Assembly (NCBI GenBank): GCA_002862705.1
Contig: PKDU01000031.1
Span: forward strand, 1-64,000
Length of the DNA stretch: 64,000 bases
Direction of reading: 5' to 3'
Origin: Flavobacteriaceae bacterium
GTDB lineage: Bacteria; Bacteroidota; Bacteroidia; Flavobacteriales; Flavobacteriaceae
Shown: positions 54,323 through 62,117 of the stretch, piece by piece
Position numbering within the stretch: position 1 is the first letter of the stretch
Layout: each line of letters begins with the position of its first letter
Notes under the pieces: generated by a model
What the model was told of the DNA's origin: nothing
Database searches by the model: none
What the model saw: the letters and a program-made list of their open reading frames with translations, nothing else
Made by a program: the position numbers and the translations under genes

Positions 54323-56551
54323 ATGTTTAAATCTTTTTTAGTACCCATTTTTTTGTTTTTTTTAGGCGCGGCCCATGCGCAGTATCAGGTTTCAGGTTAT
54401 GTTTATAGCCAAGAAAATAACATGCAATCCCCATTGGCTGGTGCTAGCGTGTATTGGGAGAATTCAACTTCTGGTATCGTGAGTAACAACGATGGCTACT
54501 TTACTTTAGTCCACAACCCAGAAAATACGGTTTTAGTAATTTCCTACTTGGGCTTTAAGACCATTAAATTAACTTCCGGTTTTGACAAGCTCATAGAAGT
54601 AATTTTGATTCCAGATGATGCCGCTGCTTTAAAAGAGGTAACGGTTTCACAACGCAGAAAAGCACTGAAACGTGCTGTTTTCACACCTCGAAATGTGAGC
54701 ACAATTGGAAGTGCTGAATTGCTCAAAGCGGCCTGTTGCAATCTATCCGAAAGTTTTGAGACCAATCCCTCTATTGATGTCAATTTTGCTGATGCTTTGA
54801 CAGGCACCAAGCAAATTCAAATGTTGGGACTTACAAGTCCATATATTTTATTTACCCAAGAGAACATTCCAAACCTTAGGGGTAGCAATCAAACTTTTGG
54901 ACTAAGCTTTACGCCCGGTACTTGGGTAGAGAGCATTCAAATCACAAAAGGAGCGGGCGCGGTAAGTAGTGGTTATGAAAGCATATCAGGTCAGATTAAC
55001 GCCGAACTCATGAAACCTTTAACAGCGCCACCTCTATTTATTAACGGTTTTCGTTCTGCAAATGGCAGAACGGAACTAAACCTACAAGGCAAATACGATT
55101 TGTCTTCTAAATGGGCAACTTCCCTTTTTGTACATGCCAATAAACGCTCGCAGCTTACCGATATGAACGACGACGGCTTTTTGGATGTACCACTTTCAGA
55201 GCAACTCAATGTACTGAGTCGTTTGCAATACATAGATGCTGAAAAGGGATGGGTTGGTTTTGCCAGCTTTAAGGTATTAACAGACACCAAGCAAATTGGT
55301 GAACTGTCTTATGTGCCAGCCTTGCATAAATTTAAAGGTCAGTATTGGGGTGGTGAGCTAGATACCAATACATGGGAGTTTAACCTAAAAACAGGCTATG
55401 TAGACCCTGAAATCCCGTACCGAAGTATTGGTTTTCAATCCGCTATTAGCCGCCACAAGCAATCGGCTTATTTTGGCAATAAAAACTATAACGTTAGCTA
55501 TACCAGTTATTTTCATCATTTGGTTTATCAATCTATTTTAGGGAACACACTTCATAAATTTAAGGCAGGATTGCAGCATATGATAGATGTTTATGATGAA
55601 ACCATTTTAACCACACAGATCAAAAGAAACGAAACCAATCTAGGCGCTTTTTTTGAATACAATTATGATGGCATAGAGGGGTTCAATGCGATCATTGGCG
55701 CAAGAGTTGATCATCACAATCTAATGGGCACTTTTGTTACGCCTCGTGTTCACTTGCGCCATGCTTTCTTTGACAACAAATCTATTTTACGTTTGTCGGT
55801 GGGTGAGGGAAGGCGTGTGGCTAGCATATTTGCTGAAAACCAAAAGTTTTTAGGCAGTCAGCGGAAATTATTCTTAGCACAGCCAACCGAACCCATGTAC
55901 GGCTTGCTGCCGGAGCGCGCTTGGAATTACGGACTGAGTTGGATTCAGAAAGCCACGTTTATGAATAGGCCTTTTGATTTTATTTTGGATGTTTATCGAA
56001 CGCAGTTCACCAATAGGGTAGTGGTGGATTGGGAAACGCCGGGTGCGATTTCTTTTTATAACCTAGATGGCAAAAGCCACGCCCAAAGTATGCAGCTTAC
56101 GGTGAATACCTCTTTGAATGACCGTGTAGACCTTCGTTTTGCCTACAAAACGTTTGACATCAAAACGGATTATAAATCGGGACTTAAGCAGGTTCCGTTG
56201 CAAGCTGAGCATCGTTGGTTTGCTTTTGTGGGATATGGATCTGTTTTAGCGGACGGAAAGCAATGGCGTGCTGATGCAACACTTCACCGTGTGGGCAGGC
56301 AACGACGGGTAGCATCTTTTACTATACCCTCAGATCTTACAGCAGGATTTTCTCTGCTAAGCATGCAATTAACACGTCAATTCTCAAATCAACTTTCTGT
56401 ATACGCGGGTGCTGAAAACATACTTGATGTCAAACAGACAGATGCTGTTTTGTCTTCTGACGATCCGTTTGGTGCAGCTTTTGATAGCAGTCAGCTATAC
56501 GCCCCTGTCTTTGGCAGGATGCTTTACGCTGGATTTCGTTTTAATCTTTAA
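54323..56551 (+). CDS. TonB-dependent receptor of the HYC_CC_PP/HMA metal module
   Basis: A 742-residue outer-membrane receptor. Signal peptide 1-19 (AAHAQ), carboxypeptidase-like domain about 20-100, plug about 110-225 with AACCNLSESFETNPSIDVNFADA and TGTKQIQMLGL, and a beta-barrel ending in FGRMLYAGFRFNL. The Cys pair in the plug (KAACCNLSE) is a recurrent feature of this receptor group. The import of a metal or metal chelate is inferred from its neighbours. Confidence 0.88.
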   Translation: MFKSFLVPIFLFFLGAAHAQYQVSGYVYSQENNMQSPLAGASVYWENSTSGIVSNNDGYFTLVHNPENTVLVISYLGFKTIKLTSGFDKLIEVILIPDDAAALKEVTVSQRRKALKRAVFTPRNVSTIGSAELLKAACCNLSESFETNPSIDVNFADALTGTKQIQMLGLTSPYILFTQENIPNLRGSNQTFGLSFTPGTWVESIQITKGAGAVSSGYESISGQINAELMKPLTAPPLFINGFRSANGRTELNLQGKYDLSSKWATSLFVHANKRSQLTDMNDDGFLDVPLSEQLNVLSRLQYIDAEKGWVGFASFKVLTDTKQIGELSYVPALHKFKGQYWGGELDTNTWEFNLKTGYVDPEIPYRSIGFQSAISRHKQSAYFGNKNYNVSYTSYFHHLVYQSILGNTLHKFKAGLQHMIDVYDETILTTQIKRNETNLGAFFEYNYDGIEGFNAIIGARVDHHNLMGTFVTPRVHLRHAFFDNKSILRLSVGEGRRVASIFAENQKFLGSQRKLFLAQPTEPMYGLLPERAWNYGLSWIQKATFMNRPFDFILDVYRTQFTNRVVVDWETPGAISFYNLDGKSHAQSMQLTVNTSLNDRVDLRFAYKTFDIKTDYKSGLKQVPLQAEHRWFAFVGYGSVLADGKQWRADATLHRVGRQRRVASFTIPSDLTAGFSLLSMQLTRQFSNQLSVYAGAENILDVKQTDAVLSSDDPFGAAFDSSQLYAPVFGRMLYAGFRFNL

Positions 56552-56560
56552 ATTTGTGAT

Positions 56561-56896
56561 ATGAAAATTAAATTATTAATCATGTTGTTTTTTGCTACTG
56601 CTACAGTAGCGCAAACACAAAAAGAAAGTATAGATGTCCGCGGTAACTGTGGCATGTGCAAGAAGCGTATTGAAAAAGCGGCTCTGAGTACTAAAGGAGT
56701 GAAGTATGCCAATTGGACAGCTGAAACCCAACAGCTAACTCTCATCTATAATGCTAAGAAAACCAACACTAAAAGTATAGCTAAAAATATAGCAGCGGTG
56801 GGACATGAGGCTGATAGCATCGTTGCCACTGAGGAAGCTTACAATGCTTTGCCCGCTTGTTGTTTGTATAAGTCGGTTTCCCCGCACGGAGGTTAG
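56561..56896 (+). CDS. heavy-metal-associated (HMA) domain protein
   Basis: A 111-residue exported protein: signal peptide 1-18 (FATATVAQ), then one HMA fold with the metal site GNCGMCKKRIEKA (Cys-Gly-Met-Cys) about residues 28-40 and a C-terminal LPACCLYK that could add ligands. Copper or another soft metal is the usual cargo. It starts 9 bp after the receptor stop and completes the HYC_CC_PP-receptor-HMA set. Confidence 0.87.
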   Translation: MKIKLLIMLFFATATVAQTQKESIDVRGNCGMCKKRIEKAALSTKGVKYANWTAETQQLTLIYNAKKTNTKSIAKNIAAVGHEADSIVATEEAYNALPACCLYKSVSPHGG

Positions 56897-57012
56897 TTTT
56901 ATAGTGCATTCCTGTTAGATCTCACGTTTATTCAAGTATTGTTAAATCATGAATGCTGCACGAGCGTTTTGATTTTTTTACTTTCTTTATGGAAATTAAA
57001 ATTTTAACAATC

Positions 57013-57525
57013 ATGAAAAACATAGTACTTATTATGCTGGCATGCATAGCAATCACCTCATGCCAAAATACAACAACCGAACCTGCTGCAGCACCAGGTT
57101 ATCTAAACGCTGGTGGTGAACGCGTAAATGCATACGATGGCGACCCTGCAAACCTTGCCTTAGTAGATGCTTATATTGACGCACACAATGCAAGAGACTT
57201 GGAAGCCATAGCCTCAATGAACATAGATTCAACGGAAATGTTGGGTAGTTTTAAGATTATCAACTCTCTTGGAGAACTTGTTGAGGGCGTAGAAACCCAT
57301 AAAAACACATTAGCAGCTTGGTTTGATGCTGAAAACCCACAGTGGAATACCTATTTTGCTTATTCCATGAAGGTTGATGGTCAACCTGGAGAATGGGTAA
57401 TTACTGGTCACAAGCTAACACGAACCATTGATGGCGAGGAAACTTCTTCTTACGACATTCTTGATATTTATTTAGAAAATGGCAAGATTGGTGGTTTTTG
57501 GGTATATTCTAGAAAAGAAAAATAA
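57013..57525 (+). CDS. NTF2/SnoaL-like lipoprotein
   Basis: A 170-residue lipoprotein (lipobox AITSC, Cys near 16). After a short linker it has a cone-fold NTF2-like domain: ALVDAYIDAHNARDLEAIASM is the first helix and the end DILDIYLENGKIGGFWVY is typical of SnoaL-like proteins. No catalytic residues can be named. The frame opens at 56953, but only the ATG at 57013 gives a signal peptide at the N-terminus. It is followed by a terminator. Confidence 0.75.
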   Translation: MKNIVLIMLACIAITSCQNTTTEPAAAPGYLNAGGERVNAYDGDPANLALVDAYIDAHNARDLEAIASMNIDSTEMLGSFKIINSLGELVEGVETHKNTLAAWFDAENPQWNTYFAYSMKVDGQPGEWVITGHKLTRTIDGEETSSYDILDIYLENGKIGGFWVYSRKEK

Positions 57526-57545
57526 TAGCCATTAAATGCTACAAA

Positions 57546-57579
57546 TAAAAAATGCTTACCTAGGGTAAGCATTTTTTTA
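57546..57579. terminator. bidirectional terminator
   Basis: ATGCTTACC (57552-57560) pairs perfectly with GGTAAGCAT (57564-57572) around TAG, flanked by A-run and T-run, so it can work on both strands. It lies between the SnoaL-like gene and the convergent DoxX gene. Confidence 0.88.
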
Positions 57580-57660
57580 TTACGTAATAAAAGTTTCACT
57601 GGTTCAGTTTAGCTCAAATGGCAAAACTGGACAAGTTCCTGAATTTGTTTTTAGCTAAGT

Positions 57661-58038
57661 TTACGCCAGTTTCTTATTAACCATAATGATAAGCGAACTC
57701 AAAGCAAACATAATACCAGCAGGTAAGAATTTGATTGCTTCGTCACCAATTTTAAAGTGCATTGCAATAGCACCAATCATTAGCACGGCCATCAGTCCGG
57801 CTGCAGGAGTGATTGTTTTTTTGTTAAAGAAACCAATTAATAAACCAAGAGCTGCTAATATCTTAAGACCTCCCACAAGGTAGACCATGGTTTCGCTAAG
57901 ACCGTAAGCTGCAAATTCTTCTGTCATGTTGCTGGCATCTCCTCCACGGTATATGGTTGCTTTTCCAAATCTAAAAAGCCATACATTAAGCACAACAGCG
58001 GCAACGGTAACCATCGAAATTTTTTGTAAAATTTTCAT
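57661..58038 (-). CDS. DoxX-family membrane protein
   Basis: A 125-residue protein with four hydrophobic segments. The DoxX-like pattern includes MVYLVGGLKILAALGLLIGFF and AAGLMAVLMIGAIAMHFKIGD. Function uncertain; some DoxX proteins act in redox or sulfur metabolism. It starts 3 bp after the upstream DoxX-like gene. Confidence 0.75.
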   Translation of the reverse strand: MKILQKISMVTVAAVVLNVWLFRFGKATIYRGGDASNMTEEFAAYGLSETMVYLVGGLKILAALGLLIGFFNKKTITPAAGLMAVLMIGAIAMHFKIGDEAIKFLPAGIMFALSSLIIMVNKKLA

Positions 58039-58041
58039 TTT

Positions 58042-58377
58042 CTAAGATTTTTGTGATTTAAATATATATAAATTTAAAATAAGGTACAATAAAGCAGGTG
58101 CAGATTGCAATACATTGTCTCCAATGTATATCCTCGTGCACAAAGCTGCGCCCATGAGTAGTGCGAGGAATAACGCGGCGTATTTTCCTAAGTTGGTATA
58201 ATAAAAGCCCAGCAGAAGGCCTATTCCCAACAAAGACTGAAAAATCGCAATAGAAGCCCTGTAATCTCCAAAACCGTACCTTTCAAACTCGGTAACATAA
58301 AAAGGATGTATGAGCGCAATTATTCCATAGAACAAGTGAGAAAAGCCGCTAAAGAAAATTATGGATCTTTTAATCAT
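58042..58377 (-). CDS. DoxX-like small membrane protein
   Basis: A 111-residue four-segment membrane protein, with FQSLLGIGLLLGFYYTNLGKYAALFLALLMGAALCTRI in the core (two segments separated by a short loop). It resembles the DoxX protein downstream in size and layout and is probably co-transcribed with it. No function can be assigned. Confidence 0.65.
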   Translation of the reverse strand: MIKRSIIFFSGFSHLFYGIIALIHPFYVTEFERYGFGDYRASIAIFQSLLGIGLLLGFYYTNLGKYAALFLALLMGAALCTRIYIGDNVLQSAPALLYLILNLYIFKSQKS

Positions 58378-58421
58378 TGCGCTAAGGTAGGTTATTATAT
58401 ATTCCTATCTGTAAATATCAA

Positions 58422-58486
58422 CGACATTACTGAAATCAAAAAACCCACAACTAAAGTTGCGGGTTTCTTTTTGCGGAGAAAGAGGG
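58422..58486. repeat. 65-bp direct repeat, copy 1: tRNA-Ser 3' end plus terminator
   Basis: It matches 58589-58653 base for base except two C/T differences. It carries 13 nt of the tRNA-Ser 3' end, the terminator hairpin and 20 nt beyond, but no tRNA body. The 102 bp between the copies have no resemblance to a tRNA. Confidence 0.9.
58438..58470 (-). terminator. duplicated tRNA-Ser terminator (orphan copy)
   Basis: Minus strand AAACCCGCAAC and GTTGTGGGTTT with a TTTA loop and a T-run. One G-U pair holds on this strand but becomes an A-C mismatch on the other, so the hairpin works leftward. No intact RNA gene feeds it. Confidence 0.7.
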
Positions 58487-58588
58487 GTTACTCCGTGATC
58501 CCTTATGGGTATCCTGAGCAAGCATAGAAACCCAATCCGCTTTGCGGCTTATTTTTTTAATTTCATTCATTTTACGATAGTAAACTAT

Positions 58589-58653
58589 CGACATTACTGA
58601 AATCAAAAAACCCACAACCAAAGTTGCGGGTTTTTTTTTGCGGAGAAAGAGGG
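58589..58653. repeat. 65-bp direct repeat, copy 2, with the intact tRNA-Ser
   Basis: Copy of 58422-58486, starting 167 bp further right. It runs from 20 nt beyond the terminator into the acceptor stem of the functional tRNA-Ser. Confidence 0.9.
58601..58639 (-). terminator. tRNA-Ser terminator
   Basis: Minus strand AAACCCGCAAC (58633-58623), TTTG loop, GTTGTGGGTTT (58618-58608) and a T-run, just after the tRNA-Ser 3' end. Confidence 0.85.
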
Positions 58654-58725
58654 ATTCGAACCCCCGGAGGTGTGACCCTCAACAGTTTTCAAGACTGCCG
58701 CATTCGACCACTCTGCCATTTCTCC
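58641..58725 (-). tRNA. tRNA-Ser (TGA)
   Basis: 85 nt class II tRNA with long variable arm. Acceptor GGAGAAA pairs with TTTCTCC, discriminator G as required for serine, anticodon loop CTTGAAA giving TGA (58689-58691), T-loop TTCGAAT. CCA is not encoded. The gap from 58378 to 58800 otherwise holds only the two repeats, terminators and promoters. Confidence 0.95.
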
Positions 58726-58733
58726 AATGGCTG

Positions 58734-58741
58734 CAAATATA
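58734..58741 (-). promoter_or_regulatory. -7 box of tRNA-Ser promoter
   Basis: TATATTTG on the minus strand, identical to the tRNA-Pro box, 9 nt before the tRNA 5' end. Confidence 0.55.
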
Positions 58742-58788
58742 ACCTCTTTTTTTGTTTCTGAAAGCCCATTTTCAAACTTGCTAATCCC

Positions 58789-58796
58789 TACATTTG
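58789..58796 (+). promoter_or_regulatory. -7 box of the TauE/SafE gene, possibly leaderless
   Basis: TACATTTG ends 5 nt before the ATG at 58801, the same spacing as for the Rrf2 gene. Transcription may begin at or next to the start codon. Confidence 0.5.
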
Positions 58797-58800
58797 TTTG

Positions 58801-59556
58801 ATGTTAGATTTTCCGTTTGATATTCTCGTTTTAATTGCTGCTGGTCTGTTTGCCGGCTTTGTAAACACCATGGCTGGTGGCGGCTCTTTGCTAACATTGC
58901 CTTTGCTTATCTTTCTGGGTTTACCACCTGCTACAGCTAACGGAACCAACCGCATTGCCATATTCGTTTCAGCCAGCTCGGCGACTCTCGGATTTCGAAG
59001 TAAAAACATCAACTCCTTTCCTTTTAGCATCTATTTGGGCATCACTGCCTTCTTGGGAGCCCTAATTGGTGCACGTATTGCAGTTGAAATAGACGGGCTT
59101 TTATTCAATAAAATCTTGGCCATCATCATGATAGCTGTTGTTCTTTTAATGGTTTTTAAACCCAACTATAAATCAGAACTTCTTAAGCCCAAAACCACAG
59201 GAAAGACACTGATATGGTCAATGATCGCTTTCTTTTTTATTGGTATTTACGGCGGCTTTATAAACGCCGGTATTGGATTTATCATCATGTTGTTTTTAAA
59301 CTACGTAAACAAATTAGATTTGGTACGGGTCAATGCCACTAAGGTCGCTTTGGTCCTAATCTACACCACTGGAGCACTAGCAACCTTTATATTGAGCGGA
59401 CATATCAACCTAAAATACGGCATTGCTTTAGCTTTAGGAAACGCTGCTGGTGCTTTTTTTGCATCTCGATACTCCGTTAGGAAAGGGGAGGGCGTTATCA
59501 AAATCGTCATGATTGTTATGGTTATTGCCATGTCAGTTAAACTTTGGTTTTTCTAA
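58801..59556 (+). CDS. TauE/SafE-family membrane permease
   Basis: A 251-residue inner-membrane protein with about eight hydrophobic segments. The family motifs are AGLFAGFVNTMAGGGSLLTLPLL near the N-terminus and the internal-repeat version GIYGGFINAGIGFIIMLFLNY, with the Gly-Gly-x-Asn pattern conserved. TauE/SafE proteins move sulfite, sulfoacetate or other organosulfonates in some bacteria; the family is broad and the substrate here is not proven. The link to the sulfite-ending pathway at 49.5-53 kb is worth testing. Start ATG 58801 rather than the TTG one codon earlier. Confidence 0.85.
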   Translation: MLDFPFDILVLIAAGLFAGFVNTMAGGGSLLTLPLLIFLGLPPATANGTNRIAIFVSASSATLGFRSKNINSFPFSIYLGITAFLGALIGARIAVEIDGLLFNKILAIIMIAVVLLMVFKPNYKSELLKPKTTGKTLIWSMIAFFFIGIYGGFINAGIGFIIMLFLNYVNKLDLVRVNATKVALVLIYTTGALATFILSGHINLKYGIALALGNAAGAFFASRYSVRKGEGVIKIVMIVMVIAMSVKLWFF

Positions 59557-59630
59557 TTTTGATGTAACAAATGCTTCCGAGTTTCGTTAGTATGTCAATA
59601 TCCCATTTAAATAAATGATAAAACCTACAT

Positions 59631-62117
59631 ATGGACTCTTGCTTAACCCGCGTATTTATTTTCATACTCCTCACTTTTGGTATTGCTTTTGCTTTTGCAA
59701 ATACATCAAGTGAACAAAAAACAGGCACCCTTACTGGAAAGGTTTATGACGCTGCATTAAATCAGCCTTTACCCTATGTAAATGTGTTGTTGTTGAATGA
59801 AGCACGCAAAACCCTAATGGGTACCATTACTGACGAAAATGGATTGTTTAAAATCGACGGCATTCCTGAAGGGAAGCATATCGTTAGCGTTCAATACATT
59901 GGCTTTGAAACCATTGAAAAACCTGTAGTCATTGGCAAACAAATCTATAAGGTAGATACGGGAGTATTGTGTCTAATCGAAAGTTTGACCGCCCTCGACG
60001 AAGTGGAAGTAATCGCTGAAGTATCAACCATTGAGCAAAAAGTTGACCGTAAGGTCATCACCATTGGCAAGGACTTGGCAGCAGCCGGAACAGCTTCAGA
60101 GCTTATGGTAGGCATCCCCTCTGTAAGTGTTGATCCGCAAAATGGTGCCATAAGCTTGCGTGGGAATGAAAATGTGCGTGTGCTTGTAGACGGAAGACTC
60201 TCCAATATTCCTGCCGCACAATTGCTCAAGCAAATCCCCTCTTCAGCGATAAAATCCATTGAGCTCATAACAAACCCCTCAGCCAAATACAATCCAGAGG
60301 GCATGAGTGGTATTATAAATATGGTGCTACATAAAAATCAGATGCTTGGTTTTAATGGATCGCTAAGTGCAAATTGGAGTTATGATATAAATCCTAAATT
60401 TAACAGTGGTTTGAATCTCAATTACCGCAACGGAAAGTTTAATCTTTATGGAAATTACAGCAATAACTTTTCTAAAAATGATAACAACGGTCATATTAAT
60501 CGAACAAATAATACGTCTCGACAATTGTTTGAATTTAATGAAGATAGATCGTCTCAGATTTTTAAAGTAGGATTGGATTTTTATATGGATGAAAAGAATA
60601 CCTTATCTGTTTTTACAAGTCTAAACCCTGCCAAAAATAGAAGTCTAGGTATTTCAAAAGCGTTTTTTGAAAATGATGCTACAAAAGACGAACATCAAAT
60701 TTTTGATGCTAATGGAACCAACGAATCAACGCAATACAATTTTAATTTTAAGCATGACTTTGCTAAAGAGGGCAGCAATATTGAATTAGAAGTAGATCAC
60801 AATTTGTTTGATGAAGACCGCCCAGTTCCATTTGTCTATCCCACAAACCCAACGCAAAACTATACCGACCAGAACAAACCAAAAAGAGTGCGAACAACCA
60901 TCAACTTGGACTATGTGAACCCGCTCACAGAAAAGAGCAAACTGGAGCTTGGTGCAGAAGCGCGGTTGTTCAACTCATTAATCGAGTTCTCCTCAGACCA
61001 ATTGCTTCGGGATGAGAACGGTCGGCAAATAACATACCGTGACATTGATTTTGATTATACACGCGACATTTATTCTCTCTATGCTACCTATGGTAAGAAA
61101 CTCGACAAATGGACGTATCAATTTGGACTACGCGCAGAAAGTGTCCGTGTTGATGCCCTTGCCAAAGAAAACAGCACGGTTTCGGGTACAAGTCAATTGT
61201 CCAGTTTTCCATTTGAGAACAACTACACAGAATTGTACCCCTCTATGTATGTAACCTATTCACCGACAGCGAAAAAATCCTATCAGTTGAGTTATAGCCG
61301 ACGTATCGACCGTCCGGGATTGGGACAAATCAATCCAATTAAAGAGTGGTCTACACCCTTGGTTTCTTCGTACGGAAATCAGGAATTACGCCCTCAATTC
61401 ACCAATTCGTTTGAGTTGAACTACACCCGGAGGCTAAAGAAAGGCTCTTTTACAACAGGGGTATTTTACAGGTTTATCAGTGAAGAAATTAACCGTGTGG
61501 TTTTGGTTGATAGAGCAGACGTGGGTTCGGGTCGGATTATCATTACACACGATAACTTTGATGATACTTCAGCATTCGGGTTAGAATTATCGTCCAATTA
61601 TAGGCCTTATAAATGGTGGAGCATCAACGGTAGTTTTGATTTGTTTTCGCAAACCCAGAAGGGAGTTGCAGAGCGTTTGAGTAAGCCCATTGATACAGCA
61701 ACCAAAGATGATATTGAGACCATCATCAATACGGTCGATAATGTGGCCTATAACTTTAGGATGTTTAATAGTTTCACTGCTACCAAAAAACTTAGTTTTA
61801 CCGCCTTTATGTTTTACCGTGGGCGCAACAAAACATTGCAATTTGATGTGCTTCCCATGTATTTTGTCAATATAGGTGCACGATTGAATATTTTAAAGGG
61901 GAAAGGGAACATAAGTTTGAATTACAACGATATTTTCAACACCATGCGTTTTGGATTTGAAGGCCGTTTGCCATACCCTCAAAATGGAAGGTTCTATTGG
62001 GAGAGTCAAACCATTCAACTCGGATTTAATTACCGATTTGGAAGCAATAAATACCAAGCCAGATCACGTAGAGAACGCGATAGTGATGAAAAAAATAGTG
62101 GCGGAGGTATGTTCTAA
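59631..62117 (+). CDS. TonB-dependent receptor-like outer-membrane beta-barrel protein
   Basis: 828-residue exported protein. Signal peptide about 1-24 (AFAFA), carboxypeptidase-like domain about 33-115 (TGKVYDAALNQPLPYVNV), plug about 130-240 (LRGNENVRVLVDGRLSNIP and ITNPSAKYNPEGMSGIINMVL), then a barrel with SRRIDRPGLGQINP and the end QLGFNYRFGSNKY plus a Gly/Ser tail. Same family as the gene at 14610. No SusD-like partner. Its stop overlaps the convergent ribBA by 4 bp. Confidence 0.87.
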   Translation: MDSCLTRVFIFILLTFGIAFAFANTSSEQKTGTLTGKVYDAALNQPLPYVNVLLLNEARKTLMGTITDENGLFKIDGIPEGKHIVSVQYIGFETIEKPVVIGKQIYKVDTGVLCLIESLTALDEVEVIAEVSTIEQKVDRKVITIGKDLAAAGTASELMVGIPSVSVDPQNGAISLRGNENVRVLVDGRLSNIPAAQLLKQIPSSAIKSIELITNPSAKYNPEGMSGIINMVLHKNQMLGFNGSLSANWSYDINPKFNSGLNLNYRNGKFNLYGNYSNNFSKNDNNGHINRTNNTSRQLFEFNEDRSSQIFKVGLDFYMDEKNTLSVFTSLNPAKNRSLGISKAFFENDATKDEHQIFDANGTNESTQYNFNFKHDFAKEGSNIELEVDHNLFDEDRPVPFVYPTNPTQNYTDQNKPKRVRTTINLDYVNPLTEKSKLELGAEARLFNSLIEFSSDQLLRDENGRQITYRDIDFDYTRDIYSLYATYGKKLDKWTYQFGLRAESVRVDALAKENSTVSGTSQLSSFPFENNYTELYPSMYVTYSPTAKKSYQLSYSRRIDRPGLGQINPIKEWSTPLVSSYGNQELRPQFTNSFELNYTRRLKKGSFTTGVFYRFISEEINRVVLVDRADVGSGRIIITHDNFDDTSAFGLELSSNYRPYKWWSINGSFDLFSQTQKGVAERLSKPIDTATKDDIETIINTVDNVAYNFRMFNSFTATKKLSFTAFMFYRGRNKTLQFDVLPMYFVNIGARLNILKGKGNISLNYNDIFNTMRFGFEGRLPYPQNGRFYWESQTIQLGFNYRFGSNKYQARSRRERDSDEKNSGGGMF

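Noticed and set aside
58306-58527. Plus-strand ORF over the DoxX-like start and repeat copy 1
   Set aside because: It runs antisense through a membrane protein gene and a terminator; no family resemblance.
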